A stretch of 64,000 nucleotides of DNA, from the NCBI GenBank assembly GCA_001632425.1, contig KV425603.1:78291-142290 (forward strand), in the 5' to 3' direction. This stretch comes from Neolentinus lepideus HHB14362 ss-1. Taxonomy: Eukaryota; Basidiomycota; Agaricomycetes; Gloeophyllales; Gloeophyllaceae. The position numbers and the translations under genes are program-made. The stretch's first letter is position 1. Every line of letters starts with the position of its first letter. Under the pieces are notes generated by a model. It saw only the letters and a program-made list of their open reading frames with translations. It searched no databases and was not told the origin of the DNA. Positions 13,101-31,502 of the stretch are shown here, one piece after another.

Positions 13101-14172
13101 GGACTCCCAGGTCATGCGGAATATGCTTCAGCACGGCGAGCAGTGATTGGCGTGCCTAAAAAGAGTTTTCTAGCTCCGATAATGATGACAGATGAGTAAT
13201 ATATTCATTATACCGTTCTGAGGTCTCCAATCTCTTTGGCAATAAATGTGCGGTCAAGGAGTGCCTTGATGTTAGTTGGGTCCAAGTTGTAGAGTTTGCG
13301 ATAGCAATAAATGGCTTGCTGGTTGTACCCCATTTCTCTAAAAATAATCAAGGTGGGCTGTGAACTGGCGAATGACACTACTTACTTGGACTGAACGGCT
13401 AGCCGCTCCCACTGCTCCGGGTCGTACAACAGATGGGCTGCCATAATTCGCAGCTGCAGTGCCTTCTGGATATCTCCCGTGTCCTCATGACACTGAGCAA
13501 GAACGGACCACGCAGAGGTCGCTCGAGGCTCAATACGTATGACTTCTAGCATGATGTGGATGCATCCGTGCAGGTCACCGTCGATGTATGCTTGGTTACC
13601 GTCACCAATCAGAGACTTGACCTGCTGAGATAACGCTGGACCGGTTCGCCGAGCACGCTGGAGGTAAACTGTAAATGGTCGAGACCGAGTGTCGCGGTGC
13701 AAGAGTTGTCACCTTCCTCTTCACCCGCCCAATACCTGAAGCGGCGCGCAGATCATCCTTGAATTCCGCGTCATGTTCTTCCGCGTTGAAGTCCCACACT
13801 CTGCTCAGCACACCGGTGGTGTCGGACCCCACATCTGTCCGTCGCAGGTTCTCGACGAGTCGACTACGAACATTATTAACGAACCAAAACGACTCGAGAT
13901 GAACATCGATAAGTACTCGAAATCACCGTCATTGACTGTTTCTGGTCCTCCAAATGATGCAGGGTCATCTTCATTATTTTCGTTGTCTAGTTCGACATCC
14001 GATTCGCTCGGCGCAGAACCAGACGTATCGCTCGCGGTTGCGTCTAAATCACTCGTTACTGTCTTCTCTTAGCTCCGATACTCCCGTACTGACCGGTTAT
14101 TTCATCTGACGAGTCTTCGAAAGATGACCTCTCTAATTCCTGTATTGCTGCCGGATTACTACAATCCACCAT
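10193..14172 (-). CDS. tfc4: TFIIIC TPR subunit (Tfc4/GTF3C3-like)
   Basis: This is the TPR-repeat subunit of RNA polymerase III transcription factor TFIIIC, which binds DNA-bound TFIIIC to TFIIIB at tRNA and 5S genes in the nucleus. The start at 14172 opens an acidic region with MVDCSNPAAIQELERSSFED, as in relatives. The first TPR block contains LIGDGNQAYIDGDLHGCIHI followed by MLEVIRIEPRATSAWSVLAQ and HEDTGDIQKALQLRIMAAHL (about 13620-13410). More TPR-type helices follow around 13134-12600 and 12324-11740, then a basic/acidic linker. The C-terminus ends AREAAYNLSLIYVTTGATPL shortly before the stop at 10193. About a dozen short introns break the gene, and not every boundary was resolved. A length of roughly 1,000-1,100 residues fits the family. 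Confidence 0.88.
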
Positions 14173-14456
14173 GAAAATTTTGCGTATTCTCTGTAAGAGC
14201 ACGGCCAACTTGCGCCACCTTGCAAGAACTCAAAAAGGGCGGGAGAAGAGAGTCCGGCTAAAGATGGTTAGCACCGCAAACGGAAGCCACGCGATATCCC
14301 TATCACCTAGAACACCGCCCACCCTGCGATATTATAACGCTGAAGTGTCTGATTGAAACTATATAGATACAATATTCAACAAGGCGTAACAGAGAAATCA
14401 GAACACTGGCAATCTGACGATACAAGACTTCCACTGGATGTTGACACGGCGGGCAA

Positions 14457-14484
14457 GTGTCCTTTTTCTTGCGAAAAAGGACAC
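14457..14484. repeat. 28-bp perfect hairpin, copy 1
   Basis: The sequence GTGTCCTTTTTC and its complement GAAAAAGGACAC enclose a four-base loop. It is followed by TATGTCC. The same stem followed by the same seven bases recurs at 14898-14932 with a different, longer loop. Confidence 0.8.
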
Positions 14485-14489
14485 TATGT

Positions 14490-14781
14490 CCGTCATTGCT
14501 GTGATCATGTGGTGGTCACATCACGAAATATCGAGTTTCCCGCCGCATGGACCGTTTGCTGTCGGCGGGCGGGCGGTCTCAAGTTAAGTGTCCCGCCGTC
14601 TTTGGGAGGGTTACGGGGGATTCCTGCAAACACATAGACAGGGACACATAGAAAGACCATGGTATGGTAGACTACATGCAATGCACTTCATCGAAAAACT
14701 GAGTGCCGGATGATTTTCCGATACATATTTACGGGTTGCATGGTTCCGTGATGTGACCACCACATGATTACAGCAATGACG
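14490..14781. mobile_element. MITE-like element with ~35-bp inverted repeats
   Basis: The arm starting CGTCATTGCTGTGATCATGT (14490-14525) is matched in inverted orientation at 14747-14781 with a single mismatch. The arms enclose about 220 bp of non-coding sequence with G/C-rich runs. The size and long terminal inverted repeats fit a non-autonomous DNA transposon, or a foldback element together with the two hairpins that flank it. No transposase reading frame is present. Confidence 0.6.
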
Positions 14782-14897
14782 CCACCATGACGCAGCATCG
14801 GAAATCCTTTGATGGTCGCGTAACAGTAAGGCCTGAGATATGCAGTTATTTGTGCTTATTTGTGGCCCCTTTCAGCCACAGCAAATATCCAAGCTCG

Positions 14898-14932
14898 GTG
14901 TCCTTTTTCGCCGCGGCTGAGAAAAAGGACAC
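14898..14932. repeat. Hairpin, copy 2 of the GTGTCCTTTTTC stem
   Basis: The same 12-base stem as at 14457-14484 encloses an 11-base GC-rich loop and is again followed by TATGTCC. It lies about 440 bp from copy 1. Confidence 0.8.
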
Positions 14933-15980
14933 TATGTCCTGCAATTGCAACCGAACTGTGATGTTCTAAGTCCGACCTATTTTCTGTCTGATACTCATCA
15001 AAATGATGAATACGTACAAATTCCTGGTGATCCTTCCCATTCACCGATCTAACAGCGAAGGCGAGCTGTTGCTGAAGTGATCAAGGCCTTCTACAAATTT
15101 CGACGGCGTCCTTCAGTAGTACGCACCCTGGTGAAAGTGCGAACGACGCGCACATACGGCATATGAAAGCTACGTGTGGCTATACCCATGTGCGATCAAA
15201 GCGTGCGTATAGTCGAGGTTGATACACATGATGGATAGCTCTCGCAAGTTCTTGGTGTCGCTGAGGGCGCTCTGGGCTACGAAATGGTATCTATACGGTA
15301 CCTATCTCGTCAGCGTATTCGAAGGCTCGGAGAATTTTCGGGTGGTATAATCTATGCCACTAGTCCCTCCGGCGAAGACGGTGCTCCTGTGATCCCCTGT
15401 GTTCTCGTCTGCCAGCTGGGAACAGGTAGTCACCAACGAGTGGCGACTGCTAGCAATGTAAACCACAACTCGACGGATATGATACGCTGATCAGTCATTT
15501 CAAGATTGGGAACACTGCTGACGAAAACGGAAGTATCTTTGTTCAACTGTCCAGCTTTCTCGATCATTGCCGATTCTATTCTCATGTTATCTAGATAACC
15601 ATCTTCCACTGCTGAAGTCGGACTGTCATTTCTCGGCTCCTAATGCAATGGATTAATGTGGCATGAGAAGGTGTCCAACGCATCAGCTTTGAAATCATGC
15701 GGTCGGTGCGGTTCATCATCCGACCTCCCACAGCGTGACTGCATTGAGCACGGATGCTGCCGATGTATTTCCCCTACGGCTTCTACCAACAACTCTAACA
15801 TTCACATAACATTTGCAATCATGAAATCCCCGACCGTCTCGGCGAGTTGCCTATGCTCGACTGCCTTTATTGCGCGATGATTCAACTAGCGTGCGCTGGC
15901 TTATCGAGATCGATAGAGTTACGCCAATATTGACGTTGTACGGTTAAATCGAGATTGGAACGAAGGGCTGTCATTATTAG
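14933..15980. other. Non-coding stretch, nothing recognised
   Basis: Open frames here are short, lack biased codon use and match no family I know. I see no RNA gene. Confidence 0.4.
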
Positions 15981-16570
15981 CCCTCCTCAATAAGTTTCTG
16001 TTTCTCAATTTCTCGTGTTTGATGGCACCGCTTGTGCCGTCACGCCGCCGCGGAGAAACCCGAACTTATTGAGTCTGCTGTTTGTTTCTCGTCCAAAAGC
16101 TGCGCGCCACCGCTGTCAGACAGTCGTGGCAAGCCGATATTGGTGTATTCCGAAATGGGCATGTGTCAGATTAGATGAATACAGTATTTTCTTTGGTATT
16201 GTCCTGGACCTCAGCGAGAAGAGTAGGAATCAGACGTTGAAGGATCTTCCAAGGTGCTTTGAAGGTTTTCTTGCACCGCCGAGGACCACGAGCCATTGAT
16301 AGTACGCTAAACATGTGTATACAGTATACGAGAGTAAAGAGTCTTTGAAGTCAAGACAAAACCGTATTGGCGACATAAGGACCGAGAGCTTGGTACATCA
16401 AATATTCAGCGTGGCAATTCAAAGTCCGAAGACGAGAAACAGCGAGAAACACCTCCAGAGGTGTTTCTCAGTTTCTCGCTCGCGCACAGATCCCATGAGC
16501 GATCGCCGCTCGCCCCGAAAGGCTCCATCAAAGAGAGAAACAGCCCGAGAAACACTTATTGAGTGCCCCT
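15981..16570. mobile_element. ~590-bp MITE-like element with GTTTCTC-rich inverted ends
   Basis: The left end reads CTCAATAAGTTTCTGTTTCT and continues through CTCGTGTTTGATGG. The right end, read on the opposite strand, gives CTCAATAAGTGTTTCTCGGG and continues CTGTTTCTCTCTTTGATGGAG. These are clearly related imperfect terminal inverted repeats of about 45 bp. An internal copy of the AACTTATTGAG terminus (around 16061) and an internal palindrome around 16448-16480 (GCGAGAAACACCTCCAGAGG and onward) suggest nested or rearranged copies. I find no transposase. Confidence 0.6.
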
Positions 16571-17949
16571 ATTGAATGAGTCCTTACTTTCGTTATCAAC
16601 TACTCCGACCAAGACGCAAATAAATATCACCAAGTTCCTGAACGTGTTCTGATGCTGCTTATAATTATCGCTGAATACAGTCGGATGTAGGGCCGGTCTC
16701 CTGAAGAAGCTCAGGGAGTATCGGAGGAAGCTGTCATTGGATAGACTCGGAATCCGCAACAATCGACCAGAGAATGTCTGCGCCGTGCGTGTTTCCGTGA
16801 CGTTCTCCACGCAAAAGTTTGACCCCAGGGGCAGCTACGTGGAGAGCTCTCATGTGTCAAATGGACCCTTGGCCTATAGCTAATTCTGAGGTCACCATTT
16901 TATGCCACGAACATTCCTGATAGCTATATTGCATATTATGCACGATTTATATATCCGTCGAGAGCGACAACAAGCCACAAAAAATGACACGCCACTAGTA
17001 AGAGTGCTTGCGAAGATCATCACTGAATCTGTGCAGGGCGCCATCCTAGGCGGATTGTCGGGGTATCCCATTTCGGAACAAATACCACCGTACACAAGGG
17101 CGTTCCAGCCCCGAAGCCTCTGAAAAAGTGACTTATGCTCCAGACCTCCTGTTTACTCCGCTCTCCTCGTGCTGATCACGTACCGTCATTCATCATTCAT
17201 ATCCTTTTGTATAGGTTGGTGCGGTGTGTGAAGAGCACGGTGCTGGTTTAAGAGCGGATAAGCCAAGGTACGTGGCCTGTTTGTTATTCAACGTTCTCAT
17301 GAAACGCCCGTTCTATTCTAGGCGCTGGATTTGTCTCGGCCTGATATACCAACATTGTATTGTTGCAGTGCGATAAAGTCAGCCGCTATCCGCGATATGT
17401 TACTGCGTGGGGACTGAGGACGCATTGTCAGTGAAGTCACGACCTGGCGCGAAATTTCACTTCTTTGCATGGATACTCAAACCTCATGAGACAGTCAGGA
17501 ACTCGTGTCTATCGAGATCAAGGTATCAAGGTATCATGGTTAGGGCTTCTTCCCCGGATTTGACCCTCATCTAATCAGTCTCTTCGAACACCGCCCCAGC
17601 ACAAAATATTCGGACCACGATTGGATCCGGTCGGACATTGGCTCGCGGAGCTGTAACCTTCACTGCACATAGTCATTTCCTGACGAATCTGTACTGGGCG
17701 ATCACTAGTATCCGCGTTCGACGGCTATGTTATAGTTATGCTGTGTGTAACGCTTTGTTAGAACCACATCAGGAACTCTAGCATCCTAAAGCGCCTGTCA
17801 CCACCTTGATGAAACGCAAATGACAGGGTTCTCTTCAGCTTGCGGTGCCGATTGGCTAGGATGGGTTTAAAGAGCTCAACGGCTCGCACTTCAGCGGGTA
17901 CATAACTGAACCCCATATCGTGATCGGTCGTACCAGCCGTTAGACCCCG
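16571..17949. other. Intergenic region upstream of zinc-finger gene
   Basis: No gene is supported. A 73-residue plus-strand frame at 16902-17123 has a hydrophilic stretch (RRERQQATKNDTPLVRVLAK) vaguely like the C-terminal part of agaricomycete membrane proteins, but there is no start, splice or upstream membrane segment to back it. The last several hundred bases should contain the promoter of the zinc-finger gene. Confidence 0.4.
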
Positions 17950-19381
17950 ATGCCTGTCACCATCCCTCTCTCGGACCTTTGCCAATCGCATCTGGCAATC
18001 GCTCTCGACAACACCTCTCCGGATGGCCTGTTGTTGCGCAGTATGACACCTGTACCAGGCGTTTCTGGCTTCAGCGCTAATCGAGGTTCATTGGACGGCG
18101 TCTATATCAGTTTCTCACTGGCGCAAGGAGATCATGGTCTTTATATCTATGTCTACCCATCCACGTCTCCAGAATCCACAGGTTCCCGTCGGACAGGAAT
18201 AAGCGCCCCTACGTATCATGGTAGGACATATTCCCTAGTTATTTTGGTATTTTGCTAACCCGTCACAAAAGTCAACACATCCGCGGCATATGACCAGAAC
18301 TCATATCCTTCTTCATCCCAGAACGGCTCGACCGTATTTGATACGAGCACTGGCAGCTTCGATTATGCTCTTGCTGAATCAATCCAACAAGCCTTCGCAC
18401 CAGCCAATAATTTTCCTCTTAGTACGACTTCTCTTTCTACCAGTCCGACCCGCCACTGACTACCCACTGTAGCCATGGACGAACCGTGCATGATGCCAAC
18501 CCTTACAACTGGACCATCGTCAGAGATGTCGTCAAGCATAACAGGAAATGAAATTGGTTAGGATGCTTTTAGAGATGCATTCTACAGGCGTTTATTGACA
18601 AGAAGCTATAGAATATTCCTCTGTGTCGCTTGAAAAACTACTCTCGCCGTCTCTGTTGTCGGATTCCCATCCAGCACACCACAATAACTATTGCGCTCAA
18701 TCAGGGCCGGCGAATATTCTCTCGACAATGGACGCAATCGCCCAATGGCAAAATGTCTCGTCAAGCAAAAGATCATCCCCCGTATCATCCACAGCTGTGT
18801 CCTCCTCTTCTTCTTCTCCTGCCCTTTCATCAGCGTCTGCAAATGTTACCCTGCTCTCCGACGAGCTTATCCAATTTGACTCTACCAACTACTATGAGTG
18901 TTCGTCGCCTGACTCATCACTCGGATCGGGGGCCACCCTTTCATCGCCTCCTTCACCGACACTGTCCGTCCCTCATGCCACCTTCTCGTCCTTCCCGTCG
19001 TCAGGTACGAAGTCTGGAATGCACACGTCCAAGACAATGCCTCGTCAGGCTCGGAGGCGCCGTTTCCCATGTCTCCACTCGAGCTGCACGCGCCTCTTCA
19101 CCTCAGAGTACACCCGACGTGTACACATGGCTACTCACACTATTCAGCCACGCAAAGCCTTGCCCTGCACTATGCGCGAACAGACGGGGTGCATGGAAAT
19201 GTTTTCCCGAGCACATGACCGACTTCGCCACGAGGTCGCTATGCACGGCAAGGAGTGTGAATGGGTTTGCAACGTCTGCGGACGTTTCTTCTCCACGGCA
19301 CGCATGCTGGAAATCCACAAGTGTCCTGGCACCATTTCTGGGTGGATCAAAGCTCGGTGTCCCAGAATCCTTGGTGGTTAG
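17950..19381 (+). CDS. C2H2 zinc-finger transcription factor, 4 exons
   Basis: This is a nuclear DNA-binding protein with three C-terminal C2H2-type fingers and a long low-complexity Ser-rich N-terminal region. I infer exons 17950-18220, 18272-18421, 18473-18556 and 18612-19381, which join in frame to 424 residues. All introns are 51-55 nt with GT-AG ends. The start is well supported because an in-frame TAG lies three codons upstream. The finger region follows a basic patch (PRQARRRRFPC). Finger 1 has C-x4-C-x12-H-x3-H, finger 2 an unusual C-x7-C-x12-H-x4-H, and finger 3 (WVCNVCGRFFSTARMLEIHK) C-x2-C-x12-H ending in Cys instead of His. The target genes are unknown. The convergent P450 gene is the nearest neighbour, but regulation of it is not implied by the sequence. 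Confidence 0.8.
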
Positions 19382-19825
19382 TAGCCGGATCACTTACGAA
19401 ATAGGCAGGGTTCTGATATATTGATTACAGATATATCCGCATGACGCTTATATCAGTACCCTCGAGCGAGAACTTTTACGTTCTGCAGTCATTCTCTGAT
19501 GCTTCCGGCAATCCGCTCGACTTTGTGTAACACCACTATTGAGTAATCCGAATAATCTCACCGGGCTAGCCCGGGTTTGTATCACTATTAGTTCCTTTCT
19601 TTGGGCGAATGGGGAAACCGCGGGGCACATTGTGCACGATTATGATAGGTCCAGACGGTGTCAAGTTGTCGCTAAGATTATTTGCCGGATGACCCAGTGC
19701 ATCCCCAAAGCAAAATGATTCCCGATACCATAATTCATACTATGCATAATATTGTACATTGACAGGTTCTCCGTACACCTAGATTCGGTGCTATCCTTGG
19801 CCACGAGGAGGGCCCCGCGGTAGCT
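19382..19825. other. Convergent intergenic spacer
   Basis: About 440 bp lie between the stop codons of the plus-strand zinc-finger gene and the minus-strand P450. It should hold both 3' UTRs. No gene or repeat was recognised. Confidence 0.4.
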
Positions 19826-22458
19826 TTACCTCACTCCCTTCTCCCTCTCCGCCTCCGTCATGCGTACCCAAAGGCCTCCATGAGAATACATTGTCAAGTG
19901 ACTCTTCGGGTAGAATCGATCAATAGCTTTCCTTCCTTCACCGGCCCAAGCCTTCGGGGGCAAAGTGCCAGGAGCATGAGCAGAAGGCTCCAACGTCATG
20001 CCCGAAAAGTTTTGGAGAAGACGAATGAGCATGAACGACACCTCGTTGTAGGCAAACTGTGGCACGCCGCAGTCAATCAGAAATACTCGGTCGGCGAAAA
20101 ACTCTTAAAGGCCACCGACCTGCTGCCCCAAGCAAATTCTAGGCCCTGCATTGAACGGCAAAAAGATGAATGGGTTGGGTGTGAGGTGTCGCGTGAGTCG
20201 GTCATCAAGGAAGCGCTCAGGATCGAACTCCTCCGCTACAAGAATATACATATTAGTCCCCGTTGTTCACATGAATGTCCGAGGGACCCAGGGGTGCATA
20301 TCAAGTACATCATGCGTCTGGATCATGACCACACAAAGAAGTTCTAATACTCACCATCCGGTCCCCATAGGTCCTTCCTCCTGTGCAACAAAAGGACAGA
20401 GTAAGACACACTACAGCCAAACAGCGTCAGTGGATTAACCAATGCCTTGTTAGGAAACAGATAACATATTACCTTGTCTTGGCAGGGATGTAGATAGGCT
20501 TCTGTGTGGGATCCGGAGACGAAAGCGTCGTAGCATGCACTGTCTCACTAAGTGGTGGCGAAAGATGCTTTAGCATACCCCCTTGGCCAGCCGATATGAT
20601 ACTTACCGCACGTTGAATGGAACAACGGGATAAAGCCGTAAAGTCTCTATCAGGTGGGGTCAGGCGGCCTGTCAGTACAGCTGGTGGATCGCTCCTTCCA
20701 GAATAGGGTTCTACCGTTAATGACAGCCCTGAGATATTTCAAGTCTCTGATATCGTCATAAGTTGGTCTTCGTACAGGTCCTACTTTATCCAAAATTTCG
20801 GAACGGAGACGCAGCATAACGTTAGGATACATTGCCAGAAAATAGACAACGAACGTAAGAGTGGCGGCAGTCTGTGGATGTTGAAGTGAGACACCAGGCG
20901 CCAAAATAGTCCGCCGTTGGAGTAGTGACCCTCACCGTATCCCGGCCAGCAAGAAGAATGTTCAAGATCTCATCTTTAAGAACGACACGATCTACCCATC
21001 CAAAGGAAGGTAAATCGTTAATAGATGGCCAACAAATTTAGAACCACTGGCGCATCTGCCAGCGAGTGCGAACACGCGCTTACCCGAAGTGAACTTAATC
21101 AGATGTTCCATTAAGGTTTCCCCGTCGTCGGCGTCTTCACCGCAGTCCGTGCTTTCTATTTGCTTATGCTTTCTCAAGGCCTCTTCCAGAATCTTGTCAA
21201 TATACCCGCCAACCACTTTCATGGGGACTTTAGTCTTGTCATGGGCAATCTCAAATAGTGGCCAGGTGCTGCCAAACCGCGTTCTGTCAGCCGAAACCTC
21301 CTGTGCTTCTGCAAAAGCTTTCGCAAACTCCCTTGTCTCAGCGGAAGTCGGCGGAGAGGCGACGTGCAATGCAGAAGCTGGTGCCTTTATGCCATAGGGA
21401 TACGGTAGCTGAGCGGAGAGAGAGCCGACATCGTTCCCGAAGAGGAATTCAGTGGCGGAATCAAGAGTAAACCGGGAGACCAGGTCCTGTGAAACGAGCG
21501 TAAATGCCCTGTCATAACACGATGCCTCGTAGAGTGGAAGTCATGTTGCACAGCTGATGTTTACCTGGAAGTCGATCGCGTACCCTTCAGCGAACCTTTG
21601 TTTCATCTTACCTATGGCCTCTTCGCCATGCCGGTCGAAAATATCGAAGTGCGAGATCCGGTCGCGAGAGAAGAACGGCCGGGTCATCGAGCGGTGGAAT
21701 CTACCCAGGTCAGTGGAAGATAGATTAAAAAAGGAAAGTCAACATACTTCCACATATCCCCTACGGTGCAAAGCAATGTGATTAAATTTTGACAAAAGGT
21801 GAGATTTGACTTGACTACCGTCAGAATTAAACACTCCAGTGCCGAGTAGGGACGCCATAGAGTATTTAAACTTGTCACCTGAAGAGAGTCGGTATATCGC
21901 ATTGAGGGCTTGAATGTGCAAATACACTAACCTTTGATATAGTTGGAAAATTCAGTGGCCAAGATGGACTTGATGTGATCAGGCTCGTCAGTAAAGATCA
22001 TGTTCTCCCATAAAATCTGCATGTTGAAGACTCTCCCGACCTCCGGGAATGCCTTCGTCATGTATTCGCCTATCACCGCCGAGTTCAATCCGACACTCAA
22101 AATGAAACCGAGACCCTCGGCAGCCGTACTCACCGGGATAGCCGGTCTTGAGCGCTTTCCTTATATTAATTATGTGGTCGATATTTCCGACCCATTTTCC
22201 GACCCATACCGGCGCGGGTCTTGCACCCATTCTCTTCGCCTCTCTGTGCCGGGTCCACGACCGCCAGTAGATACCTACTGCCGTCCATAAAGGGAAGCTT
22301 GCGATCGCTAGGAAGATAGAAAGCCACAGTGGTACCTCAGTTCCTAGTCCGCGCTGGACAAAGTCGACGAGACATATCGTGGCAGCCGGCGCGAGTGAAA
22401 GGTTGAGCACAGTCCGTATCAAGTACGGTACACCAGGTGGAATCATGCCAGTTTTCAT
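19826..22458 (-). CDS. Cytochrome P450, CYP63-type
   Basis: This is a membrane-anchored haem monooxygenase of the endoplasmic reticulum. The N-terminus ([20 protein letters not shown]) followed by two hydrophobic segments is typical of the CYP63 group of white-rot fungi (CYP52-like clan), some of which oxidise alkanes, fatty acids and aromatic compounds. Diagnostic motifs are all present across exon junctions: [14 protein letters not shown] (I helix, near 20970-20935), ETLRLYP (K-helix ExxR, split by an intron near 20690-20640), and [15 protein letters not shown] (haem-binding Cys, near 20155-20110). The C-terminal exon ends [19 protein letters not shown]. At least eight short introns interrupt the gene. 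Family placement is by memory of motif style, so CYP63 is likely but not certain. P450 identity is certain. Confidence 0.9.
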
Positions 22459-23329
22459 CGCAGCGTAAAATGCAAGGCTGATCGTGACTATGCTGCAGAG
22501 TAAGCCCTACCGGACGCTACTATATGTACTCATGTCGACATTTCCCAGCGTCAGCAGTGACGTTCAAAAGACCCTCCACTTCTTTTTTTGCTTTGCTTAG
22601 CCAATATGATGAGTACATGATTCGCATGCGGCCCAGAACACAAGACCAGAATAGTCGCCGTAGTAGCCCCGAGTTTAAAATTCAAATGCCATATTTCTGG
22701 AAGTCGATGATGGCAAAAATCGTATACCTGCTCATCAACGTTTAGCCATCACTATGATTGAAATACGTTTTGTTATAGGTTTCAGCGAGGTGAGACGCTC
22801 ACTGAGTACTGACTATGCACCAGTTATAGTTTAAAGCTTTAATCCACGTGTTTCTATATCGATCCGTTATCGCCGCGGTCGTTTAAATTGGGCTTTCCGT
22901 ATATGAATTTGGGTACAAAACTGTGCCACAGCTCTTTGTATTGCATCGTTCAAGTCCATTTGTCATTTTCCTCCAGGTCTGTCTACAGGCCTGGTTGTAG
23001 AACACACGGTACTGTCATATACACATCATTATGTTTGTTTATCCGGCAGTTCTACTTGCCTTGTCAGTTCCCGTGTAATCTTGCTTATCTGAGTTAACAT
23101 ATATAGCACTTGTTAGCTAACCACAGGCTCAGCCGGACGTTTCTCAGCGACGACGAGCACAATGTCCCGTTACGAGAGGATCGCGAAGACGACACCACAA
23201 CTGCCATAAGGAAGCTAGGGTATTCTGTAATATTAATTCACTCGGCCTCAGTTATCTCCTGTGCCTCGGTATTCCTCATTGTCCAGGGTGAAGCTTGCAG
23301 CCAGGATGAAATACGGTTGCAGTCCGAAC
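22459..23329. promoter_or_regulatory. Intergenic: P450 promoter and 3' flank of ABCC copy A
   Basis: No gene recognised. The right-hand part adjoins the end of the inverted-repeat arm near 23330. The P450 promoter should lie just above 22458. Confidence 0.4.
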
Positions 23330-29930
<6,601 letters not shown>

Positions 29931-30395
29931 CGGAAATATATAACCAGGACGAGGCTAGTAGTCATAAGCAGCCATAGAGCTCGACATGTCGTGATGCCAA
30001 TCGCTTGACTGCAAATTGCGAGTCTAGCAGAAACATAGAATAGCTTGTCTTCTAGGACCGAACATGATCTGAACTGCGCGTTCCTGACTCTACGCGACCA
30101 ATATCCAAAGCTTCAGAAGGCATATTCATGTCGAATATAAGCCAGTATTAGGAACCAAAGATATGTTAACGCCTCTGAGATAGTCCTTTGTATGGCGACC
30201 GCGAAAGCAATCACACTCTCAGGGTGGAGGGTATAGACCGAAACTCAACAAGTAAGGAATTGTAGTAAAGCCGCCAGCAATTTCTGGCAAACCAAACAAA
30301 CATAAACAGATAGCGCCTGCAACACCATCTATATAATATAAAAGCACCTTTGTCAATAGTTTAGTCAATATCTATAGCTTGTGTTCTCGCTATCT
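29931..30395. other. Spacer between ABCC copy A and the assembly gap region
   Basis: No gene is recognised. The sequence is AT-rich with only short open frames. Confidence 0.4.
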
Positions 30396-30556
30396 CCAAA
30401 GTCTTGGACGAAGACGGTCACCCGATCGAGCCCGACATGGCACTGCGGGAGTCTCACTCTTTGAGGACCTGCAAAATGTTGATCAAAATGAATATCCCAT
30501 ATAATTACTTTGGCAAACCATTCTGTCAAAGAGAAAAGTATATACTAAGGGAATAG
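30396..30556 (+). pseudogene. Coding-like fragment of unknown family left of the gap
   Basis: An open plus-strand frame reads VLDEDGHPIEP, then MALRESHSLRTCKMLIKMNI and PYNYFGKPFCQREKYILRE before a stop. I do not recognise a family. Part of it (30441-30513) is repeated in inverted orientation on the other side of the gap, where the minus-strand reading gives a near-identical peptide. There is no start codon context or upstream exon, so this is probably a remnant or an exon of an unrecovered gene. Confidence 0.35.
30441..30513 (+). repeat. Left 73-bp inverted repeat flanking the gap
   Basis: This begins CACTGCGGGAGTCTCACTCT and matches the reverse complement of 31503-31575 with three differences. 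The right copy abuts the run of N, so the repeat may extend into unsequenced DNA. Confidence 0.9.
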
Positions 30557-30602
30557 TCAACAGACTGGACGAAATATTATCCATTTTATTACCTTCAAGA
30601 TC

Positions 30603-31502
30603 NNNNNNNNNNNNNNNNNNNNNNNNNNNNNNNNNNNNNNNNNNNNNNNNNNNNNNNNNNNNNNNNNNNNNNNNNNNNNNNNNNNNNNNNNNNNNNNNNN
30701 NNNNNNNNNNNNNNNNNNNNNNNNNNNNNNNNNNNNNNNNNNNNNNNNNNNNNNNNNNNNNNNNNNNNNNNNNNNNNNNNNNNNNNNNNNNNNNNNNNNN
30801 NNNNNNNNNNNNNNNNNNNNNNNNNNNNNNNNNNNNNNNNNNNNNNNNNNNNNNNNNNNNNNNNNNNNNNNNNNNNNNNNNNNNNNNNNNNNNNNNNNNN
30901 NNNNNNNNNNNNNNNNNNNNNNNNNNNNNNNNNNNNNNNNNNNNNNNNNNNNNNNNNNNNNNNNNNNNNNNNNNNNNNNNNNNNNNNNNNNNNNNNNNNN
31001 NNNNNNNNNNNNNNNNNNNNNNNNNNNNNNNNNNNNNNNNNNNNNNNNNNNNNNNNNNNNNNNNNNNNNNNNNNNNNNNNNNNNNNNNNNNNNNNNNNNN
31101 NNNNNNNNNNNNNNNNNNNNNNNNNNNNNNNNNNNNNNNNNNNNNNNNNNNNNNNNNNNNNNNNNNNNNNNNNNNNNNNNNNNNNNNNNNNNNNNNNNNN
31201 NNNNNNNNNNNNNNNNNNNNNNNNNNNNNNNNNNNNNNNNNNNNNNNNNNNNNNNNNNNNNNNNNNNNNNNNNNNNNNNNNNNNNNNNNNNNNNNNNNNN
31301 NNNNNNNNNNNNNNNNNNNNNNNNNNNNNNNNNNNNNNNNNNNNNNNNNNNNNNNNNNNNNNNNNNNNNNNNNNNNNNNNNNNNNNNNNNNNNNNNNNNN
31401 NNNNNNNNNNNNNNNNNNNNNNNNNNNNNNNNNNNNNNNNNNNNNNNNNNNNNNNNNNNNNNNNNNNNNNNNNNNNNNNNNNNNNNNNNNNNNNNNNNNN
31501 NN
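30603..31502. other. Assembly gap, 900 N
   Basis: A continuous run of 900 undetermined bases. The round size suggests an estimated scaffold gap. Open frames that cross it are meaningless. Confidence 0.99.

Noticed and set aside
16902..17123. Possible fragment of an agaricomycete membrane protein
   Set aside because: Similarity is only an impression of a hydrophilic stretch. No transmembrane helices or splice partners were found.
18630..19424. 264-codon open frame overlapping the zinc-finger gene in another frame
   Set aside because: It is a composition shadow of the Ser/Pro-rich gene. The alternative frame contains intact zinc fingers and joins upstream exons.
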